Assembly: GCF_963668215.1 (NCBI RefSeq)
Contig: NZ_OY764190.1
Location: forward strand, 1,302,001 to 1,366,000
DNA from: an uncultured Desulfosarcina sp.
GTDB taxonomy: Bacteria; Desulfobacterota; Desulfobacteria; Desulfobacterales; Desulfosarcinaceae
Length of the DNA: 64,000 nucleotides
Direction: 5' to 3'
Part shown: one piece after another, positions 26,156 through 37,460 of the stretch
Position numbering within the stretch: the stretch's first letter is position 1
How the letters are laid out: every line of letters begins with the position of its first letter
Made by a program: the position numbers and the translations under genes
Notes under the pieces: generated by a model
What the model was told of the DNA's origin: nothing
The model's input: only the letters and a program-made list of their open reading frames with translations
Database searches by the model: none

Positions 26156-26944
26156 TCATATGGCCAGGACTTCCCGCCGACGATGGCGAAATTCCGTCAG
26201 ATGCCGGTAGCCGGCGGCTTTGAGCAGATCCCTGGCCCGCTCGAAATCCCGGCCCACCGTTTCGGGGGAGTGGGCGTCGGAGCCGAACGTCACGGGGATG
26301 CCCATCCTGGCGCACTGGCCGAGCAATTCCGGCGACGGGAAGGCTTCTTCAATCGGGCAGTGAAAACCGTTGGTGTTCAACTCCACAACCCGGTTTTTTT
26401 TCCGTATCTTTTCCAGCACCCTCGCAAAGCCTTCCATCGCGGACGGTGACGGGCGTATGCCGTATTTTTTCGGCAGATCCATGTGACATACCACATCGAA
26501 GTAATCATAATCCAGCATAGATTCCAGGGTGGCCAGATAGGCCTGGTAGATCCGGTCGGGGTCCAGTTCGCCGCGGAACCACGCCGAGCGCCGGCTGACC
26601 ACATCCTCGCCGTCGAGAAAATGCACGGAACCGCCCACCACGTCCAGGTCCAGGGCGTCAACGGTTTCGATGCAGCGATCCACATAATGGGGCGAAAAAT
26701 CGACCTCCAGCCCGACGCGGACATCGATGCGATCCCGGTAGGTCCGGCGCAGCCGACGGGCCTCTTCCACATACCCGGATACTTGTCTGGGGTCCATGGC
26801 ATTGTGGCGTCCGGCCTTCTGGAAGGTCAGGTGGTCGAGGAAACACAGGGTCTTCAATCCCTTGCCTACCGCGGCCTGGACGTATTCTTCCATGGTGCCG
26901 CTGGCGTGGTTGCAAAGGCTGGTATGGACGTGGTAATCAATCAT
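26156..26944 (-). CDS. PHP-family histidinol-phosphatase
   Basis: 262 residues of the PHP metal-dependent phosphoesterase fold. Metal ligands are visible: DYHVHTSLCNHA at the N-terminus, FLDH near 37, the Glu in RVGLEVDFSP, GSVHFLDG, VCHMDLPKKY and the final GSDAHSP. This set is that of HisK/HisJ-type histidinol phosphatases (histidine biosynthesis). No his genes adjoin, so another phosphoester substrate is possible. No clear ribosome site before the ATG. Confidence 0.85.
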   Translation of the reverse strand: MIDYHVHTSLCNHASGTMEEYVQAAVGKGLKTLCFLDHLTFQKAGRHNAMDPRQVSGYVEEARRLRRTYRDRIDVRVGLEVDFSPHYVDRCIETVDALDLDVVGGSVHFLDGEDVVSRRSAWFRGELDPDRIYQAYLATLESMLDYDYFDVVCHMDLPKKYGIRPSPSAMEGFARVLEKIRKKNRVVELNTNGFHCPIEEAFPSPELLGQCARMGIPVTFGSDAHSPETVGRDFERARDLLKAAGYRHLTEFRHRRREVLAI

Positions 26945-26949
26945 TGTTG

Positions 26950-27097
26950 AAACGGCTTCGTAAGAAATTCGATATCTTCGTTACGCTTCATCCCTAGTCA
27001 CTGCGAAGTATCATGAATACGCTACCTTCGGCACACGCGATAGCGTTATTCCTCGGGATTCGCAAGCCTTGATCTCGAACTTCTTACGAAGCCGTTT
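26950..27097. repeat. MITE-like element, copy A
   Basis: 148 bases with terminal inverted repeats (AAACGGCTTCGTAAGAA and TTCTTACGAAGCCGTTT). Internal parts CGATATCTTCGTTACGCTTC and TTCGCAAGCC recur in inverted orientation at 31468-31594. It has no coding capacity and lies between the phosphatase gene and radA. Confidence 0.8.
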
Positions 27098-27216
27098 GGG
27101 ATGCAAGGCAATAATCTCTATACGGGTTGATTGACACAGTGGCCATCGCTGTGCCAAACCCATGCCCGAAAAAGAAATGTTCCTTTATTTAATTAAAGTA
27201 ATCATTCTAAACGTCT

Positions 27217-28581
27217 ATGCCACGTAAAACCGCAAAAACCCTTTTCGTCTGCCAGGCCTGCGGCTACGAATCTCCCAAATGGATGGGCCGCTGCACCGAA
27301 TGCGGCGCCTGGGACAGCTTTGCCGAAGAGGTTCGGCGGCCGGCGGCACCCGGCAAGCCAACCATGGCGGACAAGGGCAACCGCCCGGTGCCCATCGACG
27401 CCGTTGAACTCGTCGACGAGCAGCGCCAGTCCACCGGCATTGCCGAATTCGACCGGGTGCTGGGCGGCGGACTGGTGGACGGCACCCTGATTCTCATCGG
27501 CGGCGACCCCGGCATCGGCAAGTCCACCCTGATGCTCCAGGCCCTGCACGGCATCGCCGCCACCGGGCGCAAAGTCCTGTATGTTTCCGGTGAGGAATCG
27601 GTCCGCCAGCTTCGTCTGCGCAGCCGCCGCCTTAAGACCGTGTCGCCAAACCTGCTGGTGGTCTCGGAGATCGACATCGACGCGGTCATGGCCATGGTGG
27701 GAAACGAAAAACCGGACGTGCTGGTGGTGGATTCGATCCAGACTGTGTTCAGTCCGGAAATCACATCGGCGCCGGGCAGTGTCAGCCAGGTGCGCGAATC
27801 CGCCATGCGGCTGATGCTCATGGCCAAGCGCACGGGCATCCCCACCTTTCTGGTGGGCCACGTGACCAAGGAGGGCGCCATTGCCGGCCCGCGGCTGCTG
27901 GAGCACATGGTGGACACGGTGCTCTACTTCGAGGGCGACCGCAACCACGTGTTTCGCATCCTGCGGGCGGTGAAAAACCGTTTCGGCTCCACCAACGAAA
28001 TCGGCGTCTTCGAAATGAAGGAAAACGGCTTGCAGCAGGTGGCCAACCCCTCGGCGGTCTTTCTGTCCGAACGGCCCGAAAACGCCCCCGGCTCCGTGGT
28101 CACCGCCAGCATGGAAGGCACCCGGCCCATTCTGGTGGAGCTGCAGGCCCTGGCATCGAGCACCAGTTTCGGAACTCCCCGGCGAACCATTCTGGGCCTG
28201 GACCCCAACCGGGTGGCCCTGCTGGTGGCCGTAATGGAAAAACAACTGGGCATGCACCTGATGGGCCACGACATCTTCATGAACGTGGCCGGCGGGGTAA
28301 AGATCATGGAGCCTGCCGTGGACATGGGCATCGTGTCGGCCGTCGCCTCCAGCTTCCTGGACCGCCCCATCCGCAAGGACACCCTGGTGATCGGCGAGGT
28401 CGGCCTGGCCGGCGAGGTGCGCGCCGTGGGCAATGTGGACATCCGCATCTCCGAAGCCCAAAAAATGGGCTTTACCCGCATCGTGGGTCCGGCCGGCAGC
28501 CTGGCCCGGCTGCGGCCATCGGACCCGGTTACCCTGGAAGGCGTGGAAACGGTCAGCGCAGCAGTCGAACTGCTGTTTTGA
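27217..28581 (+). CDS. radA: DNA repair protein RadA/Sms
   Basis: 454 residues; a RecA-like DnaB-type helicase that promotes branch migration in recombination. N-terminal zinc finger C12-x2-C15-x10-C26-x2-C29, Walker A GGDPGIGKST near residue 96, the RadA-specific KNRFG motif near 250, and a C-terminal Lon-protease-like domain without the protease dyad. Length is typical. No clear Shine-Dalgarno sequence precedes the ATG. Confidence 0.96.
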   Translation: MPRKTAKTLFVCQACGYESPKWMGRCTECGAWDSFAEEVRRPAAPGKPTMADKGNRPVPIDAVELVDEQRQSTGIAEFDRVLGGGLVDGTLILIGGDPGIGKSTLMLQALHGIAATGRKVLYVSGEESVRQLRLRSRRLKTVSPNLLVVSEIDIDAVMAMVGNEKPDVLVVDSIQTVFSPEITSAPGSVSQVRESAMRLMLMAKRTGIPTFLVGHVTKEGAIAGPRLLEHMVDTVLYFEGDRNHVFRILRAVKNRFGSTNEIGVFEMKENGLQQVANPSAVFLSERPENAPGSVVTASMEGTRPILVELQALASSTSFGTPRRTILGLDPNRVALLVAVMEKQLGMHLMGHDIFMNVAGGVKIMEPAVDMGIVSAVASSFLDRPIRKDTLVIGEVGLAGEVRAVGNVDIRISEAQKMGFTRIVGPAGSLARLRPSDPVTLEGVETVSAAVELLF

Positions 28582-28685
28582 ATCCCCGCAGGATTGTACC
28601 CCCGTTCATGCCAACACGTTTATAATATTGACGATTGCCCTTCCTCCAGACTCGGTTATTCTTGACTTGAACAGGGCGAAAAGAT

Positions 28686-29288
28686 ATGAAGCAAACCAGT
28701 CGCAAGAAGAACACCTGGGCGGATCACTACACCCGTCAGGCCAAAAAAGAGAATTTTGCGGCCCGCTCGGTCTACAAGCTTCAGGAAATTCAGAAAAAGT
28801 ACGCTATCCTCAGCCGGGGTTCGCGGGTTTTGGATCTGGGCTGCGCACCGGGATCATGGCTGCAGTTCGCCGCCCGGCAAGTCGGCCCGGGAGGGCGGGT
28901 GATCGGTATCGATCTGACGCCGGTAACGATTCAACTGCCTGAAACCGTGACGGTGATCACCGGCGACGTGGCCGACCTGGAGGGCCGCCTGACCGAACTG
29001 GGGCAGACCCGCTTCGATGTGGTTCTCAGCGACATGGCGCCGGCTACCACGGGCAACCGCCACGTGGACGAGGCCCGCTCCCTGGGCTTGTGCGAAATGG
29101 CCCTTTATATCGCCGAAAGTCACCTGGCGCCCGGCGGCCATTTCGTCTGCAAAATCTTCCAGGGTGGCGACACCAAGGCGTTTACCGAGGCGGTCCGAAG
29201 CCGCTTTCAGCGGCAGACGGCCCTGCGCCCCAAAAGCACACGCAAGGCCAGCCGGGAAGTGTTCGTCATCGGGCTGCAAAAGCGATGA
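28686..29288 (+). CDS. rlmE: 23S rRNA (U2552) 2'-O-methyltransferase
   Basis: 200 residues of the RrmJ/FtsJ family, which methylates uridine in the A loop of 23S rRNA. AdoMet site LDLGCAPGSW near 50; the K-D-K-E tetrad is recognisable in RSVYKLQ, VLSDMAPAT, FVCKIFQGGD and SREVFVIG. Normal length. Precedes yebC by about 115 bases in the same direction. Confidence 0.95.
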   Translation: MKQTSRKKNTWADHYTRQAKKENFAARSVYKLQEIQKKYAILSRGSRVLDLGCAPGSWLQFAARQVGPGGRVIGIDLTPVTIQLPETVTVITGDVADLEGRLTELGQTRFDVVLSDMAPATTGNRHVDEARSLGLCEMALYIAESHLAPGGHFVCKIFQGGDTKAFTEAVRSRFQRQTALRPKSTRKASREVFVIGLQKR

Positions 29289-29404
29289 AAACTAAAATCT
29301 CCCGCTGAAAAGCAGCCGGGAGGGGAGGAATTGCGAATACCGAAAAAAGAGGTTCGCAGATATCAGGCTTCCCAGGAAGCCGAGGCAAATAAGAGGAGAA
29401 ACAC

Positions 29405-30148
29405 ATGTCCGGACACAGCAAATGGTCAACCATCAAACACAAAAAAGGTGCCGCGGATGCCAAGCGCGGCAAGATCTTTACCAAACTGATCAAGGAAATC
29501 ACTGTGGCCGCCCGCACCGGCGGCGGCGACATTGACGCCAATCCGCGCCTGCGGTCCGCCGTGGCAGCTGCCAAGACGGAAAACATGCCCAAGGACAACA
29601 TCGAGCGGGCCATCAAAAAAGGCACCGGCGAGTTGGAAGGGGTCAACTACGAAGAGAGTTCCTACGAGGGCTACGGCCCCGGCGGCGCCGCCATCCTGGT
29701 GGAATCGCTGACCGACAACAAGAACCGCGCCGTGGCCGAAATCCGCCACATCTTCAACAAGTACGGCGGCAACATGGGGGAAAACGGCTGCGTGGCCTGG
29801 ATGTTCGACAAAAAAGGCTACTTTAATGTGGACAAGGCCGCCGTGGACGAAGAGAAGCTCATGGAGATCGCCCTGGAAGCCGGGGCCGAGGATGTGCGCG
29901 AGGAAGACGACAGTTTCGAAGTCATTACCGCGCCGGAGGATTTCGACGCGGTGAAGGAGGCTCTGGAAGGGGCCGAAATCCCGTTCAACGACGCCGAGGT
30001 GACCATGCTGCCGCAGAACATGAGCCCCCTGGAAGGCAAGGACGCCGAACGCATGCTCAAGCTCATGGATGCCATGGACGACTGCGACGACGTTCAGAAA
30101 GTCTACACCAACGCGGACATTCCCGAAGATATGGTGGATGCCGCGTAA
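29405..30148 (+). CDS. YebC/PmpR family protein
   Basis: 247 residues of the YebC/TACO1 family, three-domain proteins. They are annotated as transcription regulators and more recently tied to translation of proline-rich stretches. Starts [20 protein letters not shown], the highly conserved family opening; [22 protein letters not shown] and the acidic C-terminal domain also match. GAGGAG precedes the ATG. A strong terminator follows. Confidence 0.95.
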   Translation: MSGHSKWSTIKHKKGAADAKRGKIFTKLIKEITVAARTGGGDIDANPRLRSAVAAAKTENMPKDNIERAIKKGTGELEGVNYEESSYEGYGPGGAAILVESLTDNKNRAVAEIRHIFNKYGGNMGENGCVAWMFDKKGYFNVDKAAVDEEKLMEIALEAGAEDVREEDDSFEVITAPEDFDAVKEALEGAEIPFNDAEVTMLPQNMSPLEGKDAERMLKLMDAMDDCDDVQKVYTNADIPEDMVDAA

Positions 30149-30171
30149 ATCGGCCCATCCAGTCTGAGAAC

Positions 30172-30213
30172 AAAAAGCCGGTCCCCGCTGTTTCGCGGGT
30201 GCCGGCTTTTTTT
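30172..30213 (+). terminator. Intrinsic terminator after yebC
   Basis: AAAAAGCCGG pairs with CCGGCTTTTTTT, enclosing a second stem CCCCGC/GCGGG, followed by T7. Placed 24 bases after the yebC stop. Confidence 0.9.
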
Positions 30214-30219
30214 ATGCGA

Positions 30220-30240
30220 ATCGCGGCTGGAAGCCGCTCC
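30220..30240. repeat. REP-like repeat unit
   Basis: ATCGCGGCTGGAAGCCGCTCC, a short palindromic unit shared with 31377-31400 and, with one change, with the left arm of the palindrome at 7635. Confidence 0.6.
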
Positions 30241-30286
30241 AACACCGGCCGCAAGGACCGGATATCCCCTGAACGCCGCCTTGGGA

Positions 30287-30386
30287 ACGTGTTAAGTTTT
30301 AAGTATTAGGTGTTAAGTAGCGGATCGGATCTATTTTTATAGCAATCGATAGAATGCCTTTGCTTAACACTTTAAACTTAACACGT
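30287..30386. repeat. Long imperfect inverted repeat (GTGTTAAG arms)
   Basis: Left arm ACGTGTTAAGTTTTAAG plus GGTGTTAAG is mirrored by CTTAACAC and CTTAACACGT on the right, around a 45-base centre. Non-coding, between yebC and nadA, possibly a small mobile remnant. With the two neighbours above it fills the 300-base gap. Confidence 0.55.
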
Positions 30387-30455
30387 AACACCTGCCCGTT
30401 GGTCAGCTAAATGATGCTTCCATGCCGCAAGGGCCGGATATTTCTTGATCGCCGC

Positions 30456-31352
30456 CTATCTTGATAACGCAATCATTCTCTCCACCGCCGCCAGGGCCGG
30501 AACACGAATATCCTCGGGCACCTTGACCTGGCCGGACATCTCTTCCAGGCAGGTGAGAATGTCCTTGGGGGTGATCACCTTCATGTCCGGGCAGATCATC
30601 CGATCCGAGACCGGGTAAAAGATTTTGTCGGGGTATTTTTGCGCCAGCGGGTAGATCAATCCCTCTTCGGTTCCCACGATGAATTCGTTCGCATCGGACT
30701 CGCCGGCAAAACGGATCATCCCCGATGTGCTCAAGGCGGCGTCGGCCATCATGACCACTTCGGGCCTGCATTCGGGATGGGCCATGAACACGGCATCGGG
30801 ATGGGCCTTTTGGGCGGCCTTTACATCCGCGGTGGTCAGCCGATCATGAATGGGGCAGCATCCGTCCCACAGGTGAATCTTCTTATCGGTGCGCCTGGCA
30901 GTGTTGCGGGCCAGGTTGCGGTCCGGCGTCATGAGCAGTTCGTCGGCATCCAGACTTTCGACCACCTCGAGGGCGTTGGCCGATGTGCAGCAGATGGTGG
31001 ACAGGGCCTTGACGGTGGCCGGGGAGTTCACGTAGGTCACCACGGGCATGTCGGGCAGTTCCCGCTTTCTGGCCTGCAACGCCTCGGCGGTGATCATGTC
31101 GGCCATGGGGCAGCCGGCTTCGCTGCGCGGCAGCAGCACGGTTTTGTCCGGCGAGAGAATCGAGGCGCTTTCGGCCATGAAATGGACGCCGCAAAAGACG
31201 ATCACCTCCGCGTCCGTGTCAGCCGCCCGGATGCTCAACTCCAGCGAATCGCCGCACATGTCGGCCAAATCCTGAATCTCGGGAGGCTGGTAGTTGTGGG
31301 CCAGCAGGACGGCGTTGCGCGCTTTGAGCAGTTTCTTAATGGCATCTTGCAT
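30456..31352 (-). CDS. nadA: Quinolinate synthase A
   Basis: 298 residues; condenses iminoaspartate with dihydroxyacetone phosphate to quinolinate in NAD synthesis, using one [4Fe-4S] cluster. Seen: [16 protein letters not shown] at the start, [13 protein letters not shown], cluster cysteines in [15 protein letters not shown]-type region, and [10 protein letters not shown] near the end. Start ATG 31352 gives the standard length with AAGGA upstream; the open frame extends further but without family similarity. nadB and nadC are not in the window. Confidence 0.94.
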   Translation of the reverse strand: MQDAIKKLLKARNAVLLAHNYQPPEIQDLADMCGDSLELSIRAADTDAEVIVFCGVHFMAESASILSPDKTVLLPRSEAGCPMADMITAEALQARKRELPDMPVVTYVNSPATVKALSTICCTSANALEVVESLDADELLMTPDRNLARNTARRTDKKIHLWDGCCPIHDRLTTADVKAAQKAHPDAVFMAHPECRPEVVMMADAALSTSGMIRFAGESDANEFIVGTEEGLIYPLAQKYPDKIFYPVSDRMICPDMKVITPKDILTCLEEMSGQVKVPEDIRVPALAAVERMIALSR

Positions 31353-31376
31353 GTGTCTTTGTTCCTTGCGTAGTTT

Positions 31377-31400
31377 ATCGCGGCTGGAAGCCGATCCTAC
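31377..31400. repeat. REP-like repeat unit
   Basis: ATCGCGGCTGGAAGCCGATCC and following TAC, the same unit as at 30220 and 7635. Lies just upstream of nadA. Confidence 0.6.
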
Positions 31401-31467
31401 GATTGCTGTTGCTCTTAGTCCCACTACGGCCTGAAAATCGTCTCCCAGGGCCATCCAGGTTGCGGTC

Positions 31468-31594
31468 GGCCGGCTTCATAAAAAGCCCGAGATCGAGGCT
31501 TGCGAGGCCCGAGGAGTGAGGCGTATAAAAGGATACTCCGCAACGACGAGGGACGAAGCGTAACGAAGATATCGGGTTTTTTACGAAGCCGGCC
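31468..31594. repeat. MITE-like element, copy B
   Basis: 127 bases with inverted ends GGCCGGCTTCATAAAAA and TTTTTTACGAAGCCGGCC. Its reverse complement aligns along most of its length with the element at 26950-27097 (CGATATCTTCGTTACGCTTC; CTCGCAAGCC). It separates nadA and lolA. Confidence 0.8.
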
Positions 31595-31597
31595 CAA

Positions 31598-32293
31598 TCA
31601 GGGGTTCATTTGCAGCACCTCGGCCCCCTGTGGCACCTCGAACCGGAAAAGCGCCTCTTCGGGCGGAGCACTGAAATCGATCTTGCTCAACCGGATGCGG
31701 GTTTCGTCCCCGTATACATTGAAGGTGGCGATTTCGATCAGATCGAAGGTTTTGCGATCCAGATCCAGCTGAATCTCCATGAGGTCCACCGTGGACCGGT
31801 TGGGCACCAGCTTGAGGCGGTAGCGCCCCGGCGCCGCATCCGGCATCAGCGAGATCTGGAACGATTCGCGGACCATCTTGATGTTGGAAAGGAAACCGGC
31901 GCCCTTGCCCTCTCCGAACAAAGCGGGGGCCTTGCCCACCAGGACCTGGTTTTCCTCGGGCCGATAAACCCACAGGTCGTTGCCATCGGTAATAATGGTC
32001 TGGGGCTCGGGAACCAGGTACTCCCAGCGCATCTTGCCCGGCTGGCGAATCATCAGGCGACCGGAAGCCGTGTCGGTGACCGCCATGGCCTTGAGAATGG
32101 ACTCCTGGTCGAAATCCGCCGTAAAACCGGTGACATTGTAGCGCTTTTCCACGCCGGCCAATATCTTGTCGATCTCGGCCTCATCGGCGGCCGACGCCAG
32201 CCCGGAGCCCGCCAGGCCGCTTGTGATCAGCAGCAGGAACATAGCCGCTGCCATCGCCATGATCGATTGTATATCGCTTCTCGAGCTGTTCAT
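31598..32293 (-). CDS. lolA: Outer-membrane lipoprotein carrier protein
   Basis: 231 residues with signal peptide (about 1-37, MFLLLITSGLAGSGLASAA). LolA ferries lipoproteins across the periplasm. Family marks: FTADFDQESILKAM, SGRLMIRQPGKMRWEY, TIITDGNDLWVYRPEENQV and the late PEEALFRFEVPQGAEV. GAGG stands five bases before the ATG at 32293. Gene order does not show lolB or lolCDE nearby. Confidence 0.9.
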   Translation of the reverse strand: MNSSRSDIQSIMAMAAAMFLLLITSGLAGSGLASAADEAEIDKILAGVEKRYNVTGFTADFDQESILKAMAVTDTASGRLMIRQPGKMRWEYLVPEPQTIITDGNDLWVYRPEENQVLVGKAPALFGEGKGAGFLSNIKMVRESFQISLMPDAAPGRYRLKLVPNRSTVDLMEIQLDLDRKTFDLIEIATFNVYGDETRIRLSKIDFSAPPEEALFRFEVPQGAEVLQMNP

Positions 32294-32419
32294 GATTTCC
32301 TCTCTCTTACCTGCCATAAATCCATGGGAACTGCACCCGCCCGGTTTTGCAATCGTACCATCCGGCGAAGCGGTGCCGTTCTGCGTATCTTATTTCCATT
32401 GGTTTGTAAATATGGGGGA

Positions 32420-33337
32420 TCAACGCAGCAACCACTGGACAGCCGCCGCAGGATCGTCCAGATCCGGGCCCTGGCGGGGGGCCTCTTCCATGGCCGGTGC
32501 CATGGGTTCGGTCCGGCCAAAGACAGAAAAGCAGATCCGGTCGATCAGGCCCATACGGTGGAGCAGCACTTCCGGTGATTCGCGGGGCGGTTGGAAGCCC
32601 TGAAGCATGAGGGTTTCCATGTTGGATCGGCGCAATAAGGCCGTAAAACGCCGGGCCTGCTCAAGAGCACGAAAGCAGATCCGTTTGTAATCCACCAGCA
32701 GATCGAACACCGTTGCAGGCGACGCCTTCTTGTCCAGCAGGGAAAGGGCCAAGTCCAGGCAGGCCGGATAATCCGGATGCCGGTCGTCCATGCGTTCGAA
32801 AAAACGGCAGAGAAACGTCACCTGGCCGGTGGAAAACCGCATTCCGGTATTCCTGAGCCGCACGCACACCATCGGCCCTATGGCCGCCGACACCCCTTTT
32901 TCGATGGCCGCAGCCAGGTCGGCGGGCATCTGCCAGGTGATCTTCAGCCGCTCCAGATAGCGGATCTTGATGAAGTCCGGCACCCGGACACGGGCAATCA
33001 GCCGGCCATCGGGCATGCCGATGGAGGCGTCGATGGTGCAGGCCAGCAGGCTTTGAAGGATCGTCCGTTCGTCTTCGGGGGAATACCGTCCGGACGCCAG
33101 AATCGGCTCCAGGTCGATCTGAACCCTTCGATCCGGATAGAAAATCAGGTCCAGCAGGGTGTCCAGTTCACTGTTTTCGTCGTCGGCGAGAAAGGCGGTC
33201 AGGCGGTCGGGTTCGGGCGTGAACAATGCGGTGTCGATATAATCCAGAATCTGGTCGTTGAGATCGCCTCCCTTTTTCAGGGCGGCGACGATTCGCGAGA
33301 ATAGCGCTTGCTGCGATGGGTCCAATGCGGGTGTCAT
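32420..33337 (-). CDS. Hypothetical protein, 305 residues
   Basis: No signal peptide or membrane helix. Mostly helical with acidic N-terminal third (LTAFLADDENSELDTLLDL), a middle part with RVRVPDFIKIRYLERLKITW, and GMRFSTGQVTFLCRFFERM. No motif I recognise. Codon use and G+C match the host. The start ATG 33337 has only a weak AGGG upstream. Placed between lolA and the Hpt gene in the same direction but with gaps of about 80-130 bases. Confidence 0.7.
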   Translation of the reverse strand: MTPALDPSQQALFSRIVAALKKGGDLNDQILDYIDTALFTPEPDRLTAFLADDENSELDTLLDLIFYPDRRVQIDLEPILASGRYSPEDERTILQSLLACTIDASIGMPDGRLIARVRVPDFIKIRYLERLKITWQMPADLAAAIEKGVSAAIGPMVCVRLRNTGMRFSTGQVTFLCRFFERMDDRHPDYPACLDLALSLLDKKASPATVFDLLVDYKRICFRALEQARRFTALLRRSNMETLMLQGFQPPRESPEVLLHRMGLIDRICFSVFGRTEPMAPAMEEAPRQGPDLDDPAAAVQWLLR

Positions 33338-33415
33338 GGCCGCACCCTACCACCGGACCGGAAGGCTTGTCGAGGTCGAACTGATGGCCGGGATATTGGA
33401 GATATCGCTCTCCGG

Positions 33416-33729
33416 TCAGCCTTGAAGACTTCGCGCGATTTCCGAGAAGCCCTCATCGAGGGCGCTCAGGTAGACGGACAGGCCGTCCAACCGACCGTCA
33501 TCGGCAGCCAATTCGATCCGTTTGGCCGTTTTGTGCATATCCATGAGCCTCAGGTTGCCGGAAGACCCGCATATGGTGTGGGCCCTTCTGGATACGGTTT
33601 CGGCATCCCCGGCATCCAGGGCGCTTTTCAACTGGCTCAGATCGGATTGGCCCGTTTCCATGAACAACTCGATCAGTTCGCGGTACTCATCTTCCTCCAG
33701 GCCGAGTTCTTCTCCCAAATCCTTGAAAT

Positions 33730-33733
<4 letters not shown>
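33416..33733 (-). CDS. Histidine phosphotransfer (Hpt) protein
   Basis: 105 residues. The phosphorylatable histidine is in SRRAHTICGSSGNLRL (near residue 57), the Hpt consensus. It would relay phosphate between the receiver domains of a hybrid kinase and a downstream regulator. The start ATG overlaps the stop of the hybrid kinase (ATGA) and has GGAGG upstream, so the two are translationally coupled and are natural partners. No output regulator is adjacent. Confidence 0.87.
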
Positions 33734-35804
<2,071 letters not shown>

Positions 35805-36098
35805 AAGGCGTTCTCATTTATTGGCAATGCCCGATAAGAGGCAATTGTAACCGATCAAAGGAATTGGGCGAACCGTCGCAAGAAAGTGGTCCGCCCCGAA
35901 TCCATCACAACTCTAATCCACTGAAATTTCGTTTTAAGCGTTTGACTCTATATCGGCCGCCGCACCGCTTGACTTTAATTTTCGCGGATGGGGGACAACG
36001 CCTTAAAAAAATTACATTAGTATGAATATCGGAAGGTTAAAAAAGCAGGCGGTCTCTATCGACAATAAATGTGGGATAAAACATTTTTCCCGCGGGCT

Positions 36099-37460
36099 TC
36101 AGTTTAAATCGTAGCGTTTGAGTTTTTCACGCAATGTCTTGCGGGTGATGCCCAGGCGCCGGGCCGCTTCGCTCTTGTTGCCCCCGGCCGACGCCAGGGT
36201 GCTGACGATGGCCTCGCGCTCGATCTGCTCCAGGGGCACATCAGCCGGGAAAGTGCCGGCGGCGGTGCTGGCGGCCGGTAAAGAAGCGGGGGCCGGCATG
36301 GCAAAATCCTCCTCGCCGAGGCAGTCCGACGCGGCCAGCACCACCGCCCGCTCGATGGTGTTCATCAGTTCGCGCACGTTTCCGGGCCAGGGATGCCGGA
36401 TCAGCAGGTCCATGGCCCGGGGGGCAAAGCGGTCCACCTTCTTGCGGTTTTTCTCGGCAAAGCGCTTCAGGAAATGGGCGGCCAGCAGGGGAATGTCTTC
36501 CCGGCGCTCCCGCAGCGGCGGCGTCTTGAGTTCGACGACATTCAAACGGTAGAAAAGATCTCCCCGGAAAGAGCCTTCCTCGACCATCCGGGCCAGATCC
36601 CGGTTGGTAGCCACGATCATCCGGACATCCACAGGCAGCACCTGCTCTCCGCCCACCCGGGTCAGTTCCCGCTCCTGGAGCACCCGCAGCAGTTTCACCT
36701 GCATGGCAACGGGCATCTCGCCGACTTCATCCAGAAACAGGCTGCCGCCGTTGGCCTGAACGAAACGGCCCTCCCGGCGGCGTTCCGCCCCGGTGAAAGC
36801 GCCCTTTTCATGGCCGAAAAGCTCGGATTCAAGCAGGGTCTCGGTAATGGCGGCACAATTGACCTTGATGAAGGGGCCCTCTTTTCTGGGGCTGTTGTGG
36901 TGGATGGCCGCAGCGACCAGTTCCTTTCCGGTTCCCGATTCGCCGGAGATCATCACCGTGGCCTCGGAGGCGGCCACCTGCGCCGCCGTAGCCATCAGGC
37001 GCATCATTACCGGGCTGCTGCCAATGATGTCCGACGACTGGAATTCTCCATCGAGCCGCTCTTTGAGCGCGCGATTCTCCTTTTTCAGGCGGATGTGCTC
37101 CAGCGCCCGGTCCAGGGTCAGCTTCAGCTTGTCGAAATCCAGCGGTTTGGTCAGGTAGTCATAGGCCCCTTTTTTAAGCGCATCCACCGCCATTTCGATG
37201 GACGCATAGGCCGTCATCAACACGATGGGAATGGCCGGATTGATGCTCTTGATCCTCTCCAGGGCCTCGATGCCGGACACCCTTACCATACGGATATCCA
37301 TCAAAATCAGGTCCACGGGCCGGTCGCCCACTTCGGCAATGGCGGATTCTCCGTCATCGGCCTCCAGAATCTCGTATCCCCAGCCTCCCACCAGGGTGCG
37401 CAGCATGGTGCGATGGGCGCTGTCGTCATCCACTACCATCACCCGGTACGGTCTGGCCAT
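36099..37460 (-). CDS. Sigma-54-dependent response regulator, ZraR/HydG-like
   Basis: 453 residues: receiver domain with phospho-Asp D55 (LILMDIRM), AAA+ domain with Walker A GESGTGKE, the sigma-54 contact loop GAFTGA, and a C-terminal Fis-type helix-turn-helix (NKSEAARRLGITRKTLREKL). It activates sigma-54 promoters when phosphorylated. Its ATG overlaps the kinase stop by one base (TAATG), an obligate pair. The ZraP-like gene just upstream on the other strand has a sigma-54 promoter and is the obvious target. Confidence 0.93.
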   Translation of the reverse strand: MARPYRVMVVDDDSAHRTMLRTLVGGWGYEILEADDGESAIAEVGDRPVDLILMDIRMVRVSGIEALERIKSINPAIPIVLMTAYASIEMAVDALKKGAYDYLTKPLDFDKLKLTLDRALEHIRLKKENRALKERLDGEFQSSDIIGSSPVMMRLMATAAQVAASEATVMISGESGTGKELVAAAIHHNSPRKEGPFIKVNCAAITETLLESELFGHEKGAFTGAERRREGRFVQANGGSLFLDEVGEMPVAMQVKLLRVLQERELTRVGGEQVLPVDVRMIVATNRDLARMVEEGSFRGDLFYRLNVVELKTPPLRERREDIPLLAAHFLKRFAEKNRKKVDRFAPRAMDLLIRHPWPGNVRELMNTIERAVVLAASDCLGEEDFAMPAPASLPAASTAAGTFPADVPLEQIEREAIVSTLASAGGNKSEAARRLGITRKTLREKLKRYDLN

